The notes under the pieces are model-generated. The model had not been told where the DNA came from and made no database searches. It saw nothing but the letters and a program-made list of their open reading frames with translations. A program made the translations under genes and the position numbers. From the NCBI GenBank assembly GCA_958299035.1, contig CATQJL010000112.1, positions 52,752,463 through 52,816,462 of the forward strand: a stretch of DNA of 64,000 nt, in the 5' to 3' direction. The stretch is from Cylicocyclus nassatus. Lineage: Eukaryota > Nematoda > Chromadorea > Rhabditida > Strongylidae. Within the stretch, counting starts at the first letter, position 1. Each line of letters begins with the position of its first letter. This document shows, one piece after another, positions 1-10,615 of this stretch.

Positions 1-3
1 TCC

Positions 4-702
4 ATGCTTGGCAACATTTCAGTAATAAGAACAAATTACGACAAAGCTGTAAAACTTCTCGACAAAAGATACAACAAGTCCGGATGCATAGCTGATCTTC
101 TCATCACAAAGCTCGAAAAACTTCCGCGAGCAAAGGAAGACGCAAATAGCTGCCGAAAAATGTTAACCGATGTGACTGTGAAACTCACTCACATTGAGTG
201 TGCGGGAGTCACCTTGGACAATGGACGAATGTGGAGACGCTTGATACTCTCAAAATTCCCAACATCACTGAGCGAAAAGGTGTTCAGCAAAGAGCAAAAC
301 GAAGACAAACCGTTTTCTACCGAGGAGATACTAGAGATCCTGGAAAGTGCGGTAGCTCTCAAGGAAACAATCGCCCTTTCAATGGACACATTCCAAGCAT
401 TCGAGGACTGCATTATTATGGCACGCTCTGATTCCGATCAAGGAGTTGATGAAAGGCTGAACTATGAAGAAGACTCAATCGCATACAATTCGAACTACGG
501 TCAAGGAAATACATCTTCGAGAGATTCGAGTGCTCAATGCATCTGCGGAAGTTACCAACATGATGCGACGAGATGCACAACATTCCAAACAGCAGTAGAG
601 CGACGTGATGAAGCCAGGAAACAAAGGCTGTGCTTCAGATGTCTTCAAACCGATCACAGGATTAGTGATTGCACGAGCTCACAGTTCTGCTACAAGTGCC
701 AC
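4..702 (+). pseudogene. BEL/Pao gag polyprotein (partial, frameshifted)
   Basis: This is a Gag-like protein of the Pao/BEL type, which would form the retrotransposon capsid and bind RNA. The first ~150 residues are the helical DUF1759-like region, with motifs such as VKLLDKRY, LPRAKED and LILSKFP. Residues ~178-225 are Cys/His-rich and hold a CCHC zinc knuckle, C-FR-C-LQTD-H-RISD-C (C-x2-C-x4-H-x4-C). A second knuckle begins FCYKCHE and breaks at about 700; its continuation, KPHTAVC, is in the +2 frame, so a small indel separates them. After the break the frame runs on to 885 without recognisable content. The frame is open at the window edge, so the true start is upstream. Confidence 0.75.
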
Positions 703-1094
703 GAAAACCCCACACTGCCGTATGCATGGGTAGCTATTCAGCATCTAGAGGCACCCCAACCAGGCGATCGCAGCAACGATCTGCTCGCGATCAAGATCTC
801 CCGAGAAACCCTGAATTTGCGCAAAATTCTGGAATTCTTAACAACAAGAGCACGAAGCAAGAAGGAGGAATGCAGCACGTACTGATGACGGCGACTGCTC
901 TCGCATACGACTACACATCGACCAGCTATGAGCCCGTGACTGTTTTCTTTGATGGAGGTGCACAAAAGAGCTTCATCGATACAAAGAAGACCCAAGCTCT
1001 TGGCTTACCAGTGCTGCAAAACACCACTTTCAAGATTGGCGGCTTCGGAGAATCTACGCACATTTCACATCCAGTGAAGTCCCGCTTACACTGA
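703..1094 (+). pseudogene. BEL/Pao retropepsin-like protease, N-terminal part
   Basis: This resembles the DUF1758/retropepsin-like aspartic protease that follows gag in Pao elements. After the knuckle remnant KPHTAVC comes a variable linker, then VTVFFDGGAQKSFIDT, with the catalytic Asp followed by GGA instead of the usual SGA/TGA, and LGLP and GGFGES further on. The frame stops at 1094 and resumes in a different frame at about 1080-1130 (next entry), so one more frameshift separates the protease halves. Loss of the canonical D-[ST]-G triad plus the frameshift argue that it is inactive. Confidence 0.7.
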
Positions 1095-1837
1095 GAACAA
1101 CGTCTGCTGGAGTCGCTATCAAAGCCGTGAAGATACACACGAAGTCAGCACTCACTTCCGCGATGAACACAGCTTGGTTAAGCGCAGAGGATAGAAGGTT
1201 GATTCGAAAAAGAAAGATTCAAGTAGCACAACCGGATCTGAAGACGCGACGGTTCACACCGGACATTCTCATTGGTCAAGAGCTGATCGATCAATTCATC
1301 TTGTGGGATCGACCATGTACAAATCTTCCGTCAGGACTTATTCTCACCCTTACTGTTTTCGGTCATGCAATCTCCGGAAGCAGTCCGATATATGGAATCA
1401 AGATGGACGAGCATTCGCAGAACACCGCAATCACCATGGTCTCCTACAACCATCCAGTGAGTAAAGAAAACTCAATGAAGCGGAAGCTAGCTAGAAGCGT
1501 CGAACAAGCTGAGCGCAAAACTTCCAAATGCCGAGCAAAGAAGCTCAGTCGTCCGTATCCGATGACTATGCTCGCACAACCTGAGAAGTCATCTACGAAA
1601 CACGAAAGCTGCCAACGTAACAGCGCGTCTCGTGGACAACAATTCGATCGCAGACGCCGAAAACCAAGGGCTCAAGGACAATTCGTGAAGATGATTACTA
1701 ATGCTCAACCGGGATGTCTCGCTTCAGCGTCGCGCCTGGCCCCGAAGGCCGATCACGACATGATGGCCGACCCCCTTACGAATCCCAGACGAAGACAACG
1801 AACCCGTTACAGAAATCATGTGATATACGTGACTTAG
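1095..1837 (+). pseudogene. BEL/Pao protease C-terminal part and pol-derived tail
   Basis: The first ~110 residues read like the second lobe of a Pao protease, with TPDILIGQELIDQFI and LPSGL followed by FGHAISG; the 'DILIG...LPSGL...FG...SG' spacing is typical of nematode Pao polyproteins. From about residue 115 the frame is Lys/Arg/Ser-rich and unlike any pol domain. In another frame near 1699 LNRDVSLQRRAWPRRP occurs, possibly the C-terminal end of pol. Reverse transcriptase and integrase motifs are absent, so roughly 4 kb of pol appears deleted. Confidence 0.55.
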
Positions 1838-1839
1838 CT

Positions 1840-2310
1840 AATGTTGTGATGAACTTTTGTAACCTATGTGTAACTTTTATGATTTATATTTTCTTGCTTA
1901 CGCGCCTTCCGTCGCGCGCCCCACTGTCGTTGATTATCCAAATAATCTACAACCTTTAGCATTGTATATCTACCGTGCATGTTATATTCAGTATATCTGT
2001 TAGCTTGTCGTTGACAAACCTTAATGTTCACTGACCACTTAAGCCGCCAGGTCACCCCTCCGCTGTGCTTGATAGTCTACTTGGCGGCGCCTACTTCTAT
2101 GTAGGCAATCCTTCATGCTGTATGATACTGTTGTTTACCAGAAGTGAGCATTCAGGTTATCCAAGCCCAAAATAGTGGCATAAAAGGGCCTGAATATTCA
2201 GTTCTGGTGTTGGTTCGAATATTACCACTATCGTCAGCGGCTGTTCCGCATTATTCACTGTTGATAGTCAGCGGCTGCTCCGCTACTATCTAATAAACAG
2301 TTTACAACGT
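1840..2310 (+). repeat. Probable 3' LTR of the BEL/Pao element
   Basis: Non-coding stretch directly after the pol remnant. It holds a TATA-like CATAAAAGGG, a directly repeated GTCAGCGGCTG[TC]TCCGC (about 2234 and 2268) and AATAAACAG near the end. Position and promoter/polyA-like motifs suggest an LTR; the partner LTR is outside the window, so the ends are estimates. Confidence 0.4.
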
Positions 2311-3060
2311 AGTGGTACCAGCTTGAATTTTTCGCGAAGCGATGCCGCGAGCGATGTCAGCAGAACAGAAGCTAACACTCCTGACGCGTCTTACTTATGA
2401 CACGAGCCATGTATCTGCCCCCACCCCCCACCCCCCTAGACTGGCGCCGTGCCACATAAGCGCCGGGCGGTTCTGTGGGGTACAAAAATTTAGACGCGAC
2501 GTTCGCGACAAAGCGGCGCGGCGCGCGGCGTGACTCCTGACATGGAGCCGGAAAAAGTGCGACTGCAAGTTTTCCACAATGGCCTCTTGGATGCGCTGAG
2601 TTTATTGCTGTGCTTGTGCAGTCAAAAAAGTACTACAGCGTTTCCCTGTCTTGGAAGTAACTGAAGGGACTAGGGAGGGATCCCTCATAAACAGGTACTG
2701 GCTGCAGTAGACTGTAACTCTACCCGTTTTGGCGGTAACTGGCTGATCGGTCAAGCAACCAATCGCGACTCAGTTGGAGATCGCTCGCCCATCCCCTTCC
2801 AAAAATCTCCAAAGTAGGAAAACGCCGTGAAAAGTACATTTTGACTATTCAAGCACAGTAATACTCAGCGCATTCAAAAAGCCATGTAATTGTGCAAAGC
2901 TTGCAATCGCAATTTTCCTCAAGCCACTGCCTTGAAGAATTGCCAGACTCAAAATAGCATTCGGCATCAGTATCAGTACAGATACTCACCAACTGGTGAG
3001 GTGCCGTCCGAGAAAATGAGACTGTACTGGAGGTCATTTCAAACAGCAATAAAGGCGGTA
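2311..3060. other. No gene seen; C-rich tract and low-complexity sequence
   Basis: Contains a C-rich run near 2420-2440 and unremarkable sequence. Short open frames on both strands have no recognisable motifs. Confidence 0.5.
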
Positions 3061-3065
3061 ACACT

Positions 3066-3168
3066 AGAAACATGAGTAACACGAGTAACATTGGTAAGAT
3101 CGGCACCGGTAACATCGGCAACACCGGTAACACGAGTAACACTGGTAACATCGGCAACACGGGCAAAG
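3066..3168. repeat. Degenerate 9-bp GGTAACAC/GGTAACATC minisatellite
   Basis: About eleven imperfect copies of a 9-bp unit of the type [AG]GTAACA[CT][CG] follow each other. The four frames that cross it (poly Thr-Arg-Val, Asn-Thr-Gly and their complements) are by-products of the repeat. Confidence 0.8.
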
Positions 3169-3416
3169 TATGGCCAAACCCTTGTACAAGCATGCTTCTC
3201 CGCACAACTCGGTTGGTTCTGTGTTGTTAAGGCCGTCCGCGCCGTACTCGGAGATATACTGCTGCGTCCATTGGAGATACATGACTGGAAGAGGCGCGAA
3301 AACAAGCGTCGAAATTGCATGAGGAGAAAGGAGTGACGCGCAGTACACACCTTGCGCGGACGGCCTATATATGTATGCTGGCAGTCAAAAACCACGGGCT
3401 AATATTTAGAGACTGG

Positions 3417-3653
3417 TTAAATACCATTACCTGGCTTGCAAAAACAAGAGCGTTTTCCCAAAAGCCGTTTTTTCTCTAACTGCCCATTGTAGTACGACAA
3501 AGCGATAAGTCTTGCCAGATGCTTCACAACACGCAGACACAACTCGGGTGGAAGCTCCAGGAAAGGAAAGGGAGTGTCGCGACTTTCTGGATCTTCCTGG
3601 GTCGCTACGGTTGCTGAGACGGTCGTACGCGTGCTTGATGGAAGTTCCATCAC
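3417..3653 (-). pseudogene. F-box-like fragment
   Basis: A 78-residue minus-strand frame carries PFPFLELPPELCLRVVKHLA at residues ~28-47. This matches the core of nematode F-box domains (P-F-P-hhxLPxEhxxxhhxxL), which recruit substrates to SCF ubiquitin ligases through Skp1. The flanks (Ser/Thr/Glu-rich before, Lys-rich after) are not diagnostic, and no FTH/FBA partner domain or convincing adjacent exon is visible. It is probably an isolated exon or pseudogene fragment; chance similarity is possible because the core motif is short. Confidence 0.4.
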
Positions 3654-3699
3654 GAGATCTGAAAAGGCGGATTCATCAACGGCATACTACTTACATACG

Positions 3700-4530
3700 C
3701 ATGACCTAATTTCACGCGTAAAAGGCGCACCTTTTTGATTAATCATGCGAAACGCTCAGCCGCGTGGCGGTCAAGAATAACGATAGCTCTGCCAGCCGCT
3801 AGCTGCCAGCCGCTCACGCGAGCAGAACAGTCCGCCCTCACCCATTCTTCAAATTGAAGAAAATAATTTGAATCTCAGTTCGTTTCATTTGAAATTTGTT
3901 TTCTTAATCAACCATGAAGGCTTACATATTTCACATGCCAAACCAAGCTTAAAACAATTCTTTCGCGTGTTCATGACTAGGTAAAGCTGACCGTTTCCAT
4001 CTTTAGAAAATAGCAGAAGCTTTAACATAAAGCACGAATAAAGAAGAACGGCGCTTTCGGCATTCACTGCTACAAAATGTACTGCCTGCGTGAACTCGTC
4101 CGCTGCGGGGCGGTGCCACCTGTATACCGTTTATTGACACCCGGGCACTCAGGGCGCCACTATTGCCAGCTATCGTTATTCTTGACATATACCCGCTTCA
4201 GTGTAGTTCGAAAAGCGATCCTTATGCCGCACGATTCTCCTAAGCAATACCCGACACGACTTAGGGGCCTTTGCTTGCGGAAGTCCTTCGGCGTATTTGG
4301 GCTGATCAAAAAAAATCCCTCGCACCTTGTACGCGTGAAATTAAAATGACGAAATTGAGCTACGATTGAAAGCGACTTCAAAGACCGCCGATAATACCGC
4401 TGTGATACTGCAACGGTTAAGAGAAGACCGTGAAAAGTATTAGCTAATAAGATGTAAGTGGTGGTTTTACGAAATGATTACTAGAGGACATTCGTCTTGA
4501 GACCCGCTGAGTCGCATGCAACCATGCGCC
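3700..4530. other. No gene seen
   Basis: AT-biased sequence with short unconvincing frames. GC-richer patches at 3760-3840 and 4080-4170 have no motif that I recognise. Confidence 0.4.
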
Positions 4531-4536
4531 GCTTTA

Positions 4537-4645
4537 GGCTGCGTTCATACTAATTACGAAATCCGAGAACAGTCCCAGCACAATGCTCAGTTCGAGCACT
4601 GTGCTGGAACTGTTCCCGGATTTCGTAATCAGTATGAACGCAGCC
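4537..4645. mobile_element. Palindromic MITE with TTA target duplication (Harbinger-like)
   Basis: A 109-bp inverted repeat. GGCTGCGTTCATACTAATTA at the left is mirrored by the complement at the right, with arms of about 46 bp and few mismatches. It is flanked on both sides by TTA (4534-4536 and 4646-4648), the 3-bp target site of PIF/Harbinger elements. Confidence 0.75.
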
Positions 4646-4649
4646 TTAT

Positions 4650-5440
4650 GGCGCAAAATCATAGCTGTCCGGACGTGCAAAACGCTAAATTTGCATTACG
4701 GATTGCGACAAACTGTGCCCATCCTTTCATTTCTTCTTCGAAATTTTGATCATAGTACCTACTACGGTAGCAGTGGGTCAATGTGTGACGCTTCGTTGAA
4801 AAGGTAGTGCTGAATGTTGGAGTCAACATTTCTTGGCTATAATCCGCTCAAAGATTCAATACAATGAAACTAACAATAAGGTGGTAAGAAGTCCTCAACA
4901 TGCCCTTTTCTCGTTGAGTGGGTATCTTCGGTACAGTTAACACGTTTCGGACCGCGAAATCGCGCGCGGCGAAAAAGAGCTTACTTTCAGGTGCTAGCCA
5001 ATAAAGGGACCTTATTTCGAAGACTCTGTGCTACATCTGTAATCAGCATGTCAGAAAGATCCATACCCAAAGTTCTGAGTGAGTTCGAAGTGTTTGAATT
5101 TTATTGCCTGAGAAGGACTTCTGTGTTTTCCTGAAAAACAGGAACAGAACTCGGTTTCTAATTGTATCCAAAAGTATCAATGTTGTATCATCTTCACGAT
5201 TCGTGTAGAGGCGGGGTTTTGCCAACTCAAAGCGTGGCGGTTTTCGTTAGCGAGAGAGTACAAAAAACAATGCTATGACGTGGAGGTTCAAAAGTTTACC
5301 TGTGTTATCAGGCAAAGTCTGCAATACACCTTTACACGAATCGTGGAGACGATCGTACATGATACACATCACTATTGGAACTACGGTTTTTCTCTTTGAA
5401 TTCGTAGCAAAGAATAGTTGCGACGTCGCACGCGTCGTTT
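4650..5440. other. No gene seen
   Basis: Intergenic-looking sequence before the first Helitron remnant. No domain-bearing frame, tandem repeat or clear inverted repeat was recognised. Confidence 0.4.
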
Positions 5441-5499
5441 GCATTGCCGCACTTCGTTGCAACTGTTGTTCGAATTGTCCTCATATTATTGAGCTTCTA

Positions 5500-5794
5500 T
5501 AAAATAAGTGATTTTCACGATGCTCAACAAATTGGACTTCCTCGTATGTACGATACCTCCAACTATGATGCTAATCGTTTTCAAATTCGTTTTGTTAGTT
5601 ATAGTCGGGAAGAATTCGAAGATATGGAGACAGAAGAGCTACCAGAAGAGATAGAGATTGAGGAGATAATAAGTGAAGGAGATCAAAAAAAGGAGTCTAT
5701 AGATCTTTGTACTGGGTTGGAAAAGGATAGTATTTTGGCAACTGTAAATTCTATGAAGGACGAGGAAAGATATGTCATGGGATCTTTGAGATGA
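5500..5794 (+). pseudogene. Acidic N-terminal region upstream of Helitron A peptidase-like part
   Basis: The frame ends in an acidic stretch (EDMETEELPEEIEIEEI) and stops at 5794. It lies immediately upstream of, and probably belongs to, the Helitron polyprotein, because the next recognisable piece begins 80 bp further on in another frame. No domain is recognisable. Confidence 0.35.
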
Positions 5795-5847
5795 GAATTT
5801 ATCAGAAATGATTTCCGTTTTTTTCCAAAGCTTGTTCAAAACCAGAA

Positions 5848-6240
5848 AGTCGCATGTAATTTACGTTGATCATATTGCAAATGTAGTTGTTGATGGAGAA
5901 CTGCCGCAAAGGCGTGGGGAATCAAAAAGTTTGGTGATCTTGTACTATAATACGAACCACCACTTAGCTATGTGGTGGTTGTTAAGCGTCACAATCGGCG
6001 TTTGCGTAGAGAATTATTTGACGATACAGTGAGTCCTATCAGCAGAGAGTTACGTCAGTCATTGGAAGACACATGCAAGTTGTACAGCCGCGGGAAGCCA
6101 AGACTCGTTTCGTTCCATCCTTCTCAATGCAGTGAGGATTATGGGTCAAGATCTGCGTTTTTGATAGCGTGCGAGATTGCTCAGCATCTTGCCATTGGTG
6201 AAGAATATCAGTCTGAAGAAACCGACGTGGGAAATTTCTT
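5848..6240 (+). pseudogene. Ulp1/SENP-like cysteine peptidase remnant in Helitron A, Cys missing
   Basis: Two frames joined by an indel near 5970 give the layout of a C48 (Ulp1-like) peptidase. LYYNTNHHLAM followed by VVVVK supplies the His-bearing strand, LFDDTVSP the Asp-bearing strand ('hYDS'-like), and PSQCSEDYGSRSAFLIACEI the Q...DCG...A helix of the active site. The nucleophile position of the DCG motif is Tyr here (DYG), so the enzyme would be dead even without the frameshift. Ulp1-like peptidases are carried by several DNA transposon groups. Assignment is by motif spacing only; an unrelated Helitron N-terminal region is the alternative. Confidence 0.4.
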
Positions 6241-6299
6241 TGCCAAAGTTGCTGATTGTGTTGATCTTGAAGTTAGCTCGGTGGAAGACATGATAAAAT

Positions 6300-6720
6300 G
6301 TTTCTTTGACAATCATGGTCGAGAAGATTTGGTAAGATCCAGGAGTAAAATAGGAAGCAAACGTAAATCGAAAGAATCGTTCCTTAATGTAGCGCGTGTT
6401 AGTAAAACGTTGCCAGAATTGTACACTTTAGGAGTAATGAATGAGCTGTGTAAGTACTGCAATGCTAGATACTTTGCTAGCGAACCGAAGACGGTATGTT
6501 GTAATTCCGGTGTAAACATAGTTTCCGAATCGGTTTATAAGTGCGAACGAGATGATTTGTTGTCATGGTTTTGGGATATTGCGTTGAACAACAAGGAAAT
6601 ATTTCAGATGTTACGTCCAATCAACAATATGTTGTCTTGTGCTGGAATCAACATAAAGCTGAAAGAATTTGGAACGCATTGCGGACCAGTGCCGCTGGTT
6701 CTGGAAGGTAAATATTAAAT
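6300..6720 (+). pseudogene. Helitron A Cys-rich (zinc-finger-like) N-terminal region
   Basis: This frame (the second half of the 248-residue frame 5972-6718) contains LCKYCNARYFASEPKTVCC, the C-x2-C...CC pattern that precedes the Rep domain in Helitron proteins, and then a helical segment with IFQMLRPINNMLSC and GTHCGPVPLVLEG. The last motif corresponds to the 'G.GPY.FRVQGQVYH' segment seen intact in Helitron B at 59.2 kb. The frame ends at 6718 and the following Helitron sequence, GICHLIEEEGRKPCFAQLYV, starts in an adjacent frame at 6719. This region is thought to contribute to DNA binding in Helitrons. Confidence 0.65.
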
Positions 6721-7197
6721 GGGTATATGTCATCTAATTGAGGAAGAAGGGAGAAAGCCTTGTTTTGCACAACTATACGTGGCAGATGATTACAGAGTGC
6801 AAAAAGCGGTTGTTGAAAATATTCAAGCTAGAGGAGGAAAAATTGATAGTAGTATAATTAGACGTCTATTGACACTTTGAAAGAGAATAATGTCATTGTT
6901 CGCTCTTATATGACAATGTATGAAGTCTACCAAATGGCGCAAGCGAAATTCAAGGAGCTGGGCATAAACAGTGTTCCACAGGTTGTTATGAATGTCAAAC
7001 AAAAGAGAGACGTTCCTGAGGCTTTGTCGAAAGATGTCCATCCAGGTACTATCACAAAACCTGTTTTCGAAAATCAAGTTGCTGCGATCTTTCTGTGTAA
7101 GCATGGTAATATGCCGACTCATGATGAACTTGACGAAGGTGTTTGTGTGTACTCTAGAGGAAAAGGTGGCGTAATTCCTCATTATAGTTACTTATAA
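6719..7197 (+). pseudogene. Helitron A, Helitron-like N domain, first part
   Basis: Two overlapping frames join here. The first (6719-6880) carries KPCFAQLYVADDYRVQKAV, equivalent to 'P.FAQLYI.DT..A' of Helitron proteins. The second (6877-7197) carries a Tyr/Met-rich stretch, VRSYMTMYEVYQMAQAKF, and ends IPHYSYL. At 7195 the frame stops, and NVDAFSYALLFPRGEQSYV, the 'DPL.YPLLFP.G..GW' motif, follows in the next frame. The piece is therefore broken by at least two single-base indels. No catalytic residues lie here. Confidence 0.65.
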
Positions 7198-7819
7198 TGT
7201 CGATGCGTTCAGTTACGCTCTTCTTTTTCCTCGTGGAGAACAAAGTTATGTTAAGGAACGTTTACCCAAAGTGTTCAAGGCGAAGAAGAAGGATAAGAGA
7301 TTGAATGTTGATGGTAGCGCTTTGTGTGTTTCAGCATTCGGAGACGAAGAGGGAGTGAACGGAGATAGTTCCGATGATTCAGAAGCGGTAGAGAAGAGCA
7401 ATGGTGGAGATGTAGAAAATACTCGAGTGGAAAGTGGCAAACGAAAATATATATCGCGACGAGAGTTTGTACTTTATATCATGGCTCGCAGGCAAAATCT
7501 ACAAAAACATCGAATTTTAGGTATGGGTAAACTACTTTGCTCACAGTACATTTTACATCAGTACACAAGAATTGAAGCCGACCGTATGTCTGCGATCAGG
7601 AGAAACTGCTTTGAGGTTAGGACTGCAACAGCGAGTTCGCTGTATAAGTACGCAGATCAGAAATTGCAGGAGAAAGGGTATAAACTTGGCAAACTTGTGA
7701 CCATGCCGTCTAATTGCGTTGGATGTAGGAAATGGTCTCAGAATGCAGTATTCGAAAGGGATGGCTATTGCGCTAAGGATGGGAAAACCCGATCTCTTTA
7801 TCACTTTCACAGGCAATAG
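7198..7819 (+). pseudogene. Helitron A, Helitron-like N domain, second part
   Basis: After YALLFPRGEQSYV the frame is acidic and Ser-rich for ~60 residues, then shows SRREFVLYIMARRQ, GKLLCSQYILHQYTRIEADRM and a region leading into the Rep core. These match the 'R.YYAYRLH.R...LL.GGRL.QQYLVDAYT.IE..RL' block of Helitron proteins. The frame runs out at 7819, but the family-consistent continuation switches to the +2 frame at about 7770-7790 (GKPDLFITFTGN). The family's usual 'GSPR.M.....DAM.I' block is badly degraded here. Confidence 0.7.
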
Positions 7820-8288
7820 CGAATGGTCAGAAATTAAAGAAAATTTACCAGGGAAGTTTGATAGCTGGATTACGGATCCTTTGTTATGTGTGCGAGTGTT
7901 TTACAATAAGCTCAGACAGCTTATGAAAGATTTGAAGGAAGGTAAAGTTTTTGGGGAGGTGTTGGCGTACCAGGTGTCAGTTGAATTTCAACAGCGAGGT
8001 ATGCCACATGCACATATCCTTGTCACATTGTCGAAAAAATTTATGGACCCAGAGGATGTTGACAGATGCATCTCTGCCACTATTCCTCCAGCTCCCAGAA
8101 AGGATGAGGATGAATATGATGGAAAACGAAGATTACGTGAGTATGTAGCAAAATTTATGATACATGGTCCATGCGTTGGACGAAAAGACGCTTCCCTAAA
8201 GAATTTCGCGATGAGACTGAGATATCTGAGAATGGATATTCGCTATATAAGCGTCCAAATGACGGTAGCTTTGCTGTGGGCCGTTTAA
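7770..8288 (+). pseudogene. Helitron A HUH Rep endonuclease core
   Basis: This is the rolling-circle initiator part of a Helitron transposase. GKPDLFITFTGNSEWSEI is the first conserved Rep block, and QQRGMPHAHILV is the HUH motif, with two metal-binding His separated by one residue. The following PEDVDRCISATIP and YVAKFMIHGPCVGRKD match the region up to the 'MiHgPCG...p.sPCM' block. Downstream, CSKRFPKEF and EISENGYSLYKRPNDG appear after another frameshift (next entry). The HUH residues are intact but the frame is disrupted on both sides, so no functional protein is expected. Confidence 0.8.
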
Positions 8289-8480
8289 AACGAACGCTAG
8301 CTACCAATGCAGATGCTGTCCTTTATAAAAGATGGTTGTTGTTTAGGTATAGCCATATAATTGTGGAAGTCAGTTCAAACCTAAGGACTCATAAATATAT
8401 CTACAAGTATATATATAAAGGAGTTGATCAAGTATTACTCGAGATTTTGGCTGATGAAGAGTTACGAAAAAAACAAAGGC
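8171..8480 (+). pseudogene. Helitron A Rep C-terminal part with tyrosine motif
   Basis: RRFPKEFRDETEISENGYSL and KRPNDG correspond to the block 'CsK.FPK.F...T.....GYp.YRR.ddG'. HIIVEVSSNLRTHKYIYKYI followed by YKG corresponds to the Y2 segment 'HiNVE.c.s..aiKYLyKYvYKG', which holds the catalytic tyrosines. Both Tyr positions are present. Coding similarity is lost after about 8480, where a 142-bp tandem repeat begins. Confidence 0.7.
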
Positions 8481-8510
8481 GAATTTGGATATTATATCCT
8501 CTTTATATAC

Positions 8511-8890
8511 ATCCTTTGTTACCAACGATACAGTACCAGCGATCGTTTTTATAGCAGTGCTGTTCCAAGTATTATACCCCCGCATTGACTTCGTGTATTC
8601 CATTTTAAAGATTAGTGGGGCTTGCGTGAATAAAAATCCTTATTATATATATATCCTTTGTTACCAACGCTACACTACCAGCGATCGTTATTATAACTGT
8701 GTGGTTTCGAGTATTGTACCCCCGGCATTGACTTCGTGTATTCCACTTTGAAGATTACGTGGGGCTTGCGTCAATAAAAATCCTTATTATATATATCCTT
8801 TGTTACCAACGCTACACTACCAGCGATCGTTATTATAACTGTGCAGTTCCAAGCATTGTACCCCGGCATTGATTTCGTGTATCCATACTT
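8511..8890. repeat. 142-bp tandem repeat, about 2.7 copies
   Basis: The marker ATCCTTTGTTACCAACG recurs at 8511, 8653 and 8795, a constant 142-bp period. Each unit contains CCAGCGATCGTT and CATTGACTTCGTGTAT. The array abuts the end of the Rep similarity, so it is either internal to the Helitron or a later insertion. Confidence 0.85.
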
Positions 8891-9770
8891 TGTATATTAT
8901 CTGGGGTCTGGAAGGCCATCTGGAGGATGTTGCGGTGAAGAAATTGTAGGATGCGGTTTGCAATCGCGTCTGGTCTTACTTCTTGTCGCCTCATCATCAT
9001 TATATTCTAGAGAATGGCATAGTGAATTAACACCACCGTGATCCTTGTTGGGGTGGACTGTGAAGTTTTCATACTATGCCACCAGGGCCAACTTTTGACT
9101 TTTGGCATGGAAAGCTGCCTTATTTCACGTATCTGGAAAATAGTAACATGGCCTGAAATCGCTACTGGTTTTCAGGTTCGTCGCCTTGCTTATCCAGCCA
9201 AAGTAGGTAGATGTGCGTCTCCGATACACGCTATATCGGACGTGAGCATGCCTTATGCCCTAACAATCAGCTCACTTGTAAGAACTTGTCGATAAATAAT
9301 TCCTCCCGTCCTTGTCAGCGATCAGCAACCGAAGCAGAACTTCTTTGAAATTCGCGTCGACATTACTTCTAGAAAATATGCATAGTGAATTATAACAAAT
9401 ACAACTTACCGATGTGCTCAAATTTGGCTGGACAACCTAAAAATATTATTTTGGAATAGATAAAGAACACATCAGGCAGAATTTTGTGACAGAATAAATG
9501 GCTGTGCGCTTATTGTCACACTAACGACCAAGCCATTTGAATGACTCACTGCAATTTCGCAATTTTGATACTACTAGATAGCAAGATTGCGAAATGGCAG
9601 ATAACTTTCACAATCTTCATTGATTATCGCAATTTCGCAATAGCAAGATTATTACGAAGTATATGCTCGCTGATAAGTCTTGCGGTCTGAATTTTTGATT
9701 TTCAAGAAATATTCTAAAAGATGCACAGTCTTTCACGATCCCAATCAGATGAAGATTGACATGGCGGAAA
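8891..9770. other. Repetitive non-coding sequence
   Basis: A ~75-bp stretch near 8975-9040 recurs in diverged form near 9330-9400. A 'GCAATTTCGCAAT' inverted-repeat-rich patch at 9550-9660 recurs at 14400-14480. No coding potential was seen. Confidence 0.45.
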
Positions 9771-9774
9771 TATG

Positions 9775-10550
9775 GTTCTAGAGTTTTGCGGCCCGCTTCT
9801 TCTTTTTTGTCTGTTTTCCCTTCAATCTTTTCGATCTCTCCAACTGTGAGCACACAAAGCGCAAAATCTAGCGCTGCGAACGCAAAATTTATGCCATTGG
9901 TTTGGCCCGATCCCAATTCGGACTGATGTATGTAGGAAATTAGCAAAACTAACAGTTTCAGAAAGCGTAGTCCGAAATAGACGCATACGACCCAACGGTA
10001 GGTCGTATGAGCGTGTGTTGACGATTAATAGTGCGTTTTTTGTACTTTAATTATTGTAAGAAATTACGTACGTCTTGTTTCAATAGGCAGCCTTCAGGAA
10101 TTCTCAACAGCATCTTACTATCATACCTTCTGGGTTTATTGGATCCAGAATCTATCATTGGCTCCATGATTCGTGTAGAGAAGTTCGATAACCTCCCGCA
10201 GACGGAGTTGTACTTTTCAAAAACACGAGCGTCATGCTCTTATGTTCTAAGAATCCGGACATTGATTTGGGAGATCAGTGCCGTACAAAAGCCGAAATAG
10301 AAGTCGTTACCTGATTTCGGTTCGGAAAGGCGTTTAGGAAAGTGCTTGCACAAATTTTGCTGTTGGAAGTCTTCTGAACTTTAGCTTATATTTTTTTGTA
10401 TGTTAGTATTGATATATATGTTAGTATTGATATATACACACAACAGAGTTTGGATCTATACATTCTATTAACAGGTATCGCCAGCAAGTGGGTAAGAGAA
10501 GCTTGTTTGCTTAGGTTGGATCATAATCTGACAGCTAATTTGTTTGAGGG
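9775..10550. repeat. Dispersed repeat, copy 1 (related copies at 13.5 and 15.2-16.5 kb)
   Basis: Shares with 13552-13710 and 15215-15430 a block beginning CTAGAGTTT[TC]GCGG and ending in TTTGGCC[CT]GATC[CT]C. The 10.03-10.55 kb part aligns in order with 16.07-16.35 kb through the shared segment AATCCGGACATTGA. Multiple ordered matches indicate old copies of one long element, later split by MITEs. Confidence 0.6.
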
Positions 10551-10615
10551 TTCTTGAAAAAAGGCACACATTGCTTGATCTTGTGAAAAGGTACACATTT
10601 TTTGAAAGGCTCTTA

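Larger units (their letters stand above)
1..2310 (+). mobile_element. Decayed BEL/Pao LTR retrotransposon, 5' end outside the window
   Basis: The element enters from the left edge. In order it shows a gag reading frame with a zinc knuckle, a retropepsin-like protease in a shifted frame, a pol-derived tail, and an AT-rich stretch with a TATA-like CATAAAAGGG (about 2180) and an AATAAA (about 2292) that looks like an LTR. No reverse transcriptase, RNase H or integrase frame is visible between the protease and the putative LTR, so the copy is internally deleted as well as frameshifted. BEL/Pao elements are common in nematodes and arthropods; the assignment rests on the gag and protease signatures, not on a paired LTR. 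Confidence 0.75.
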
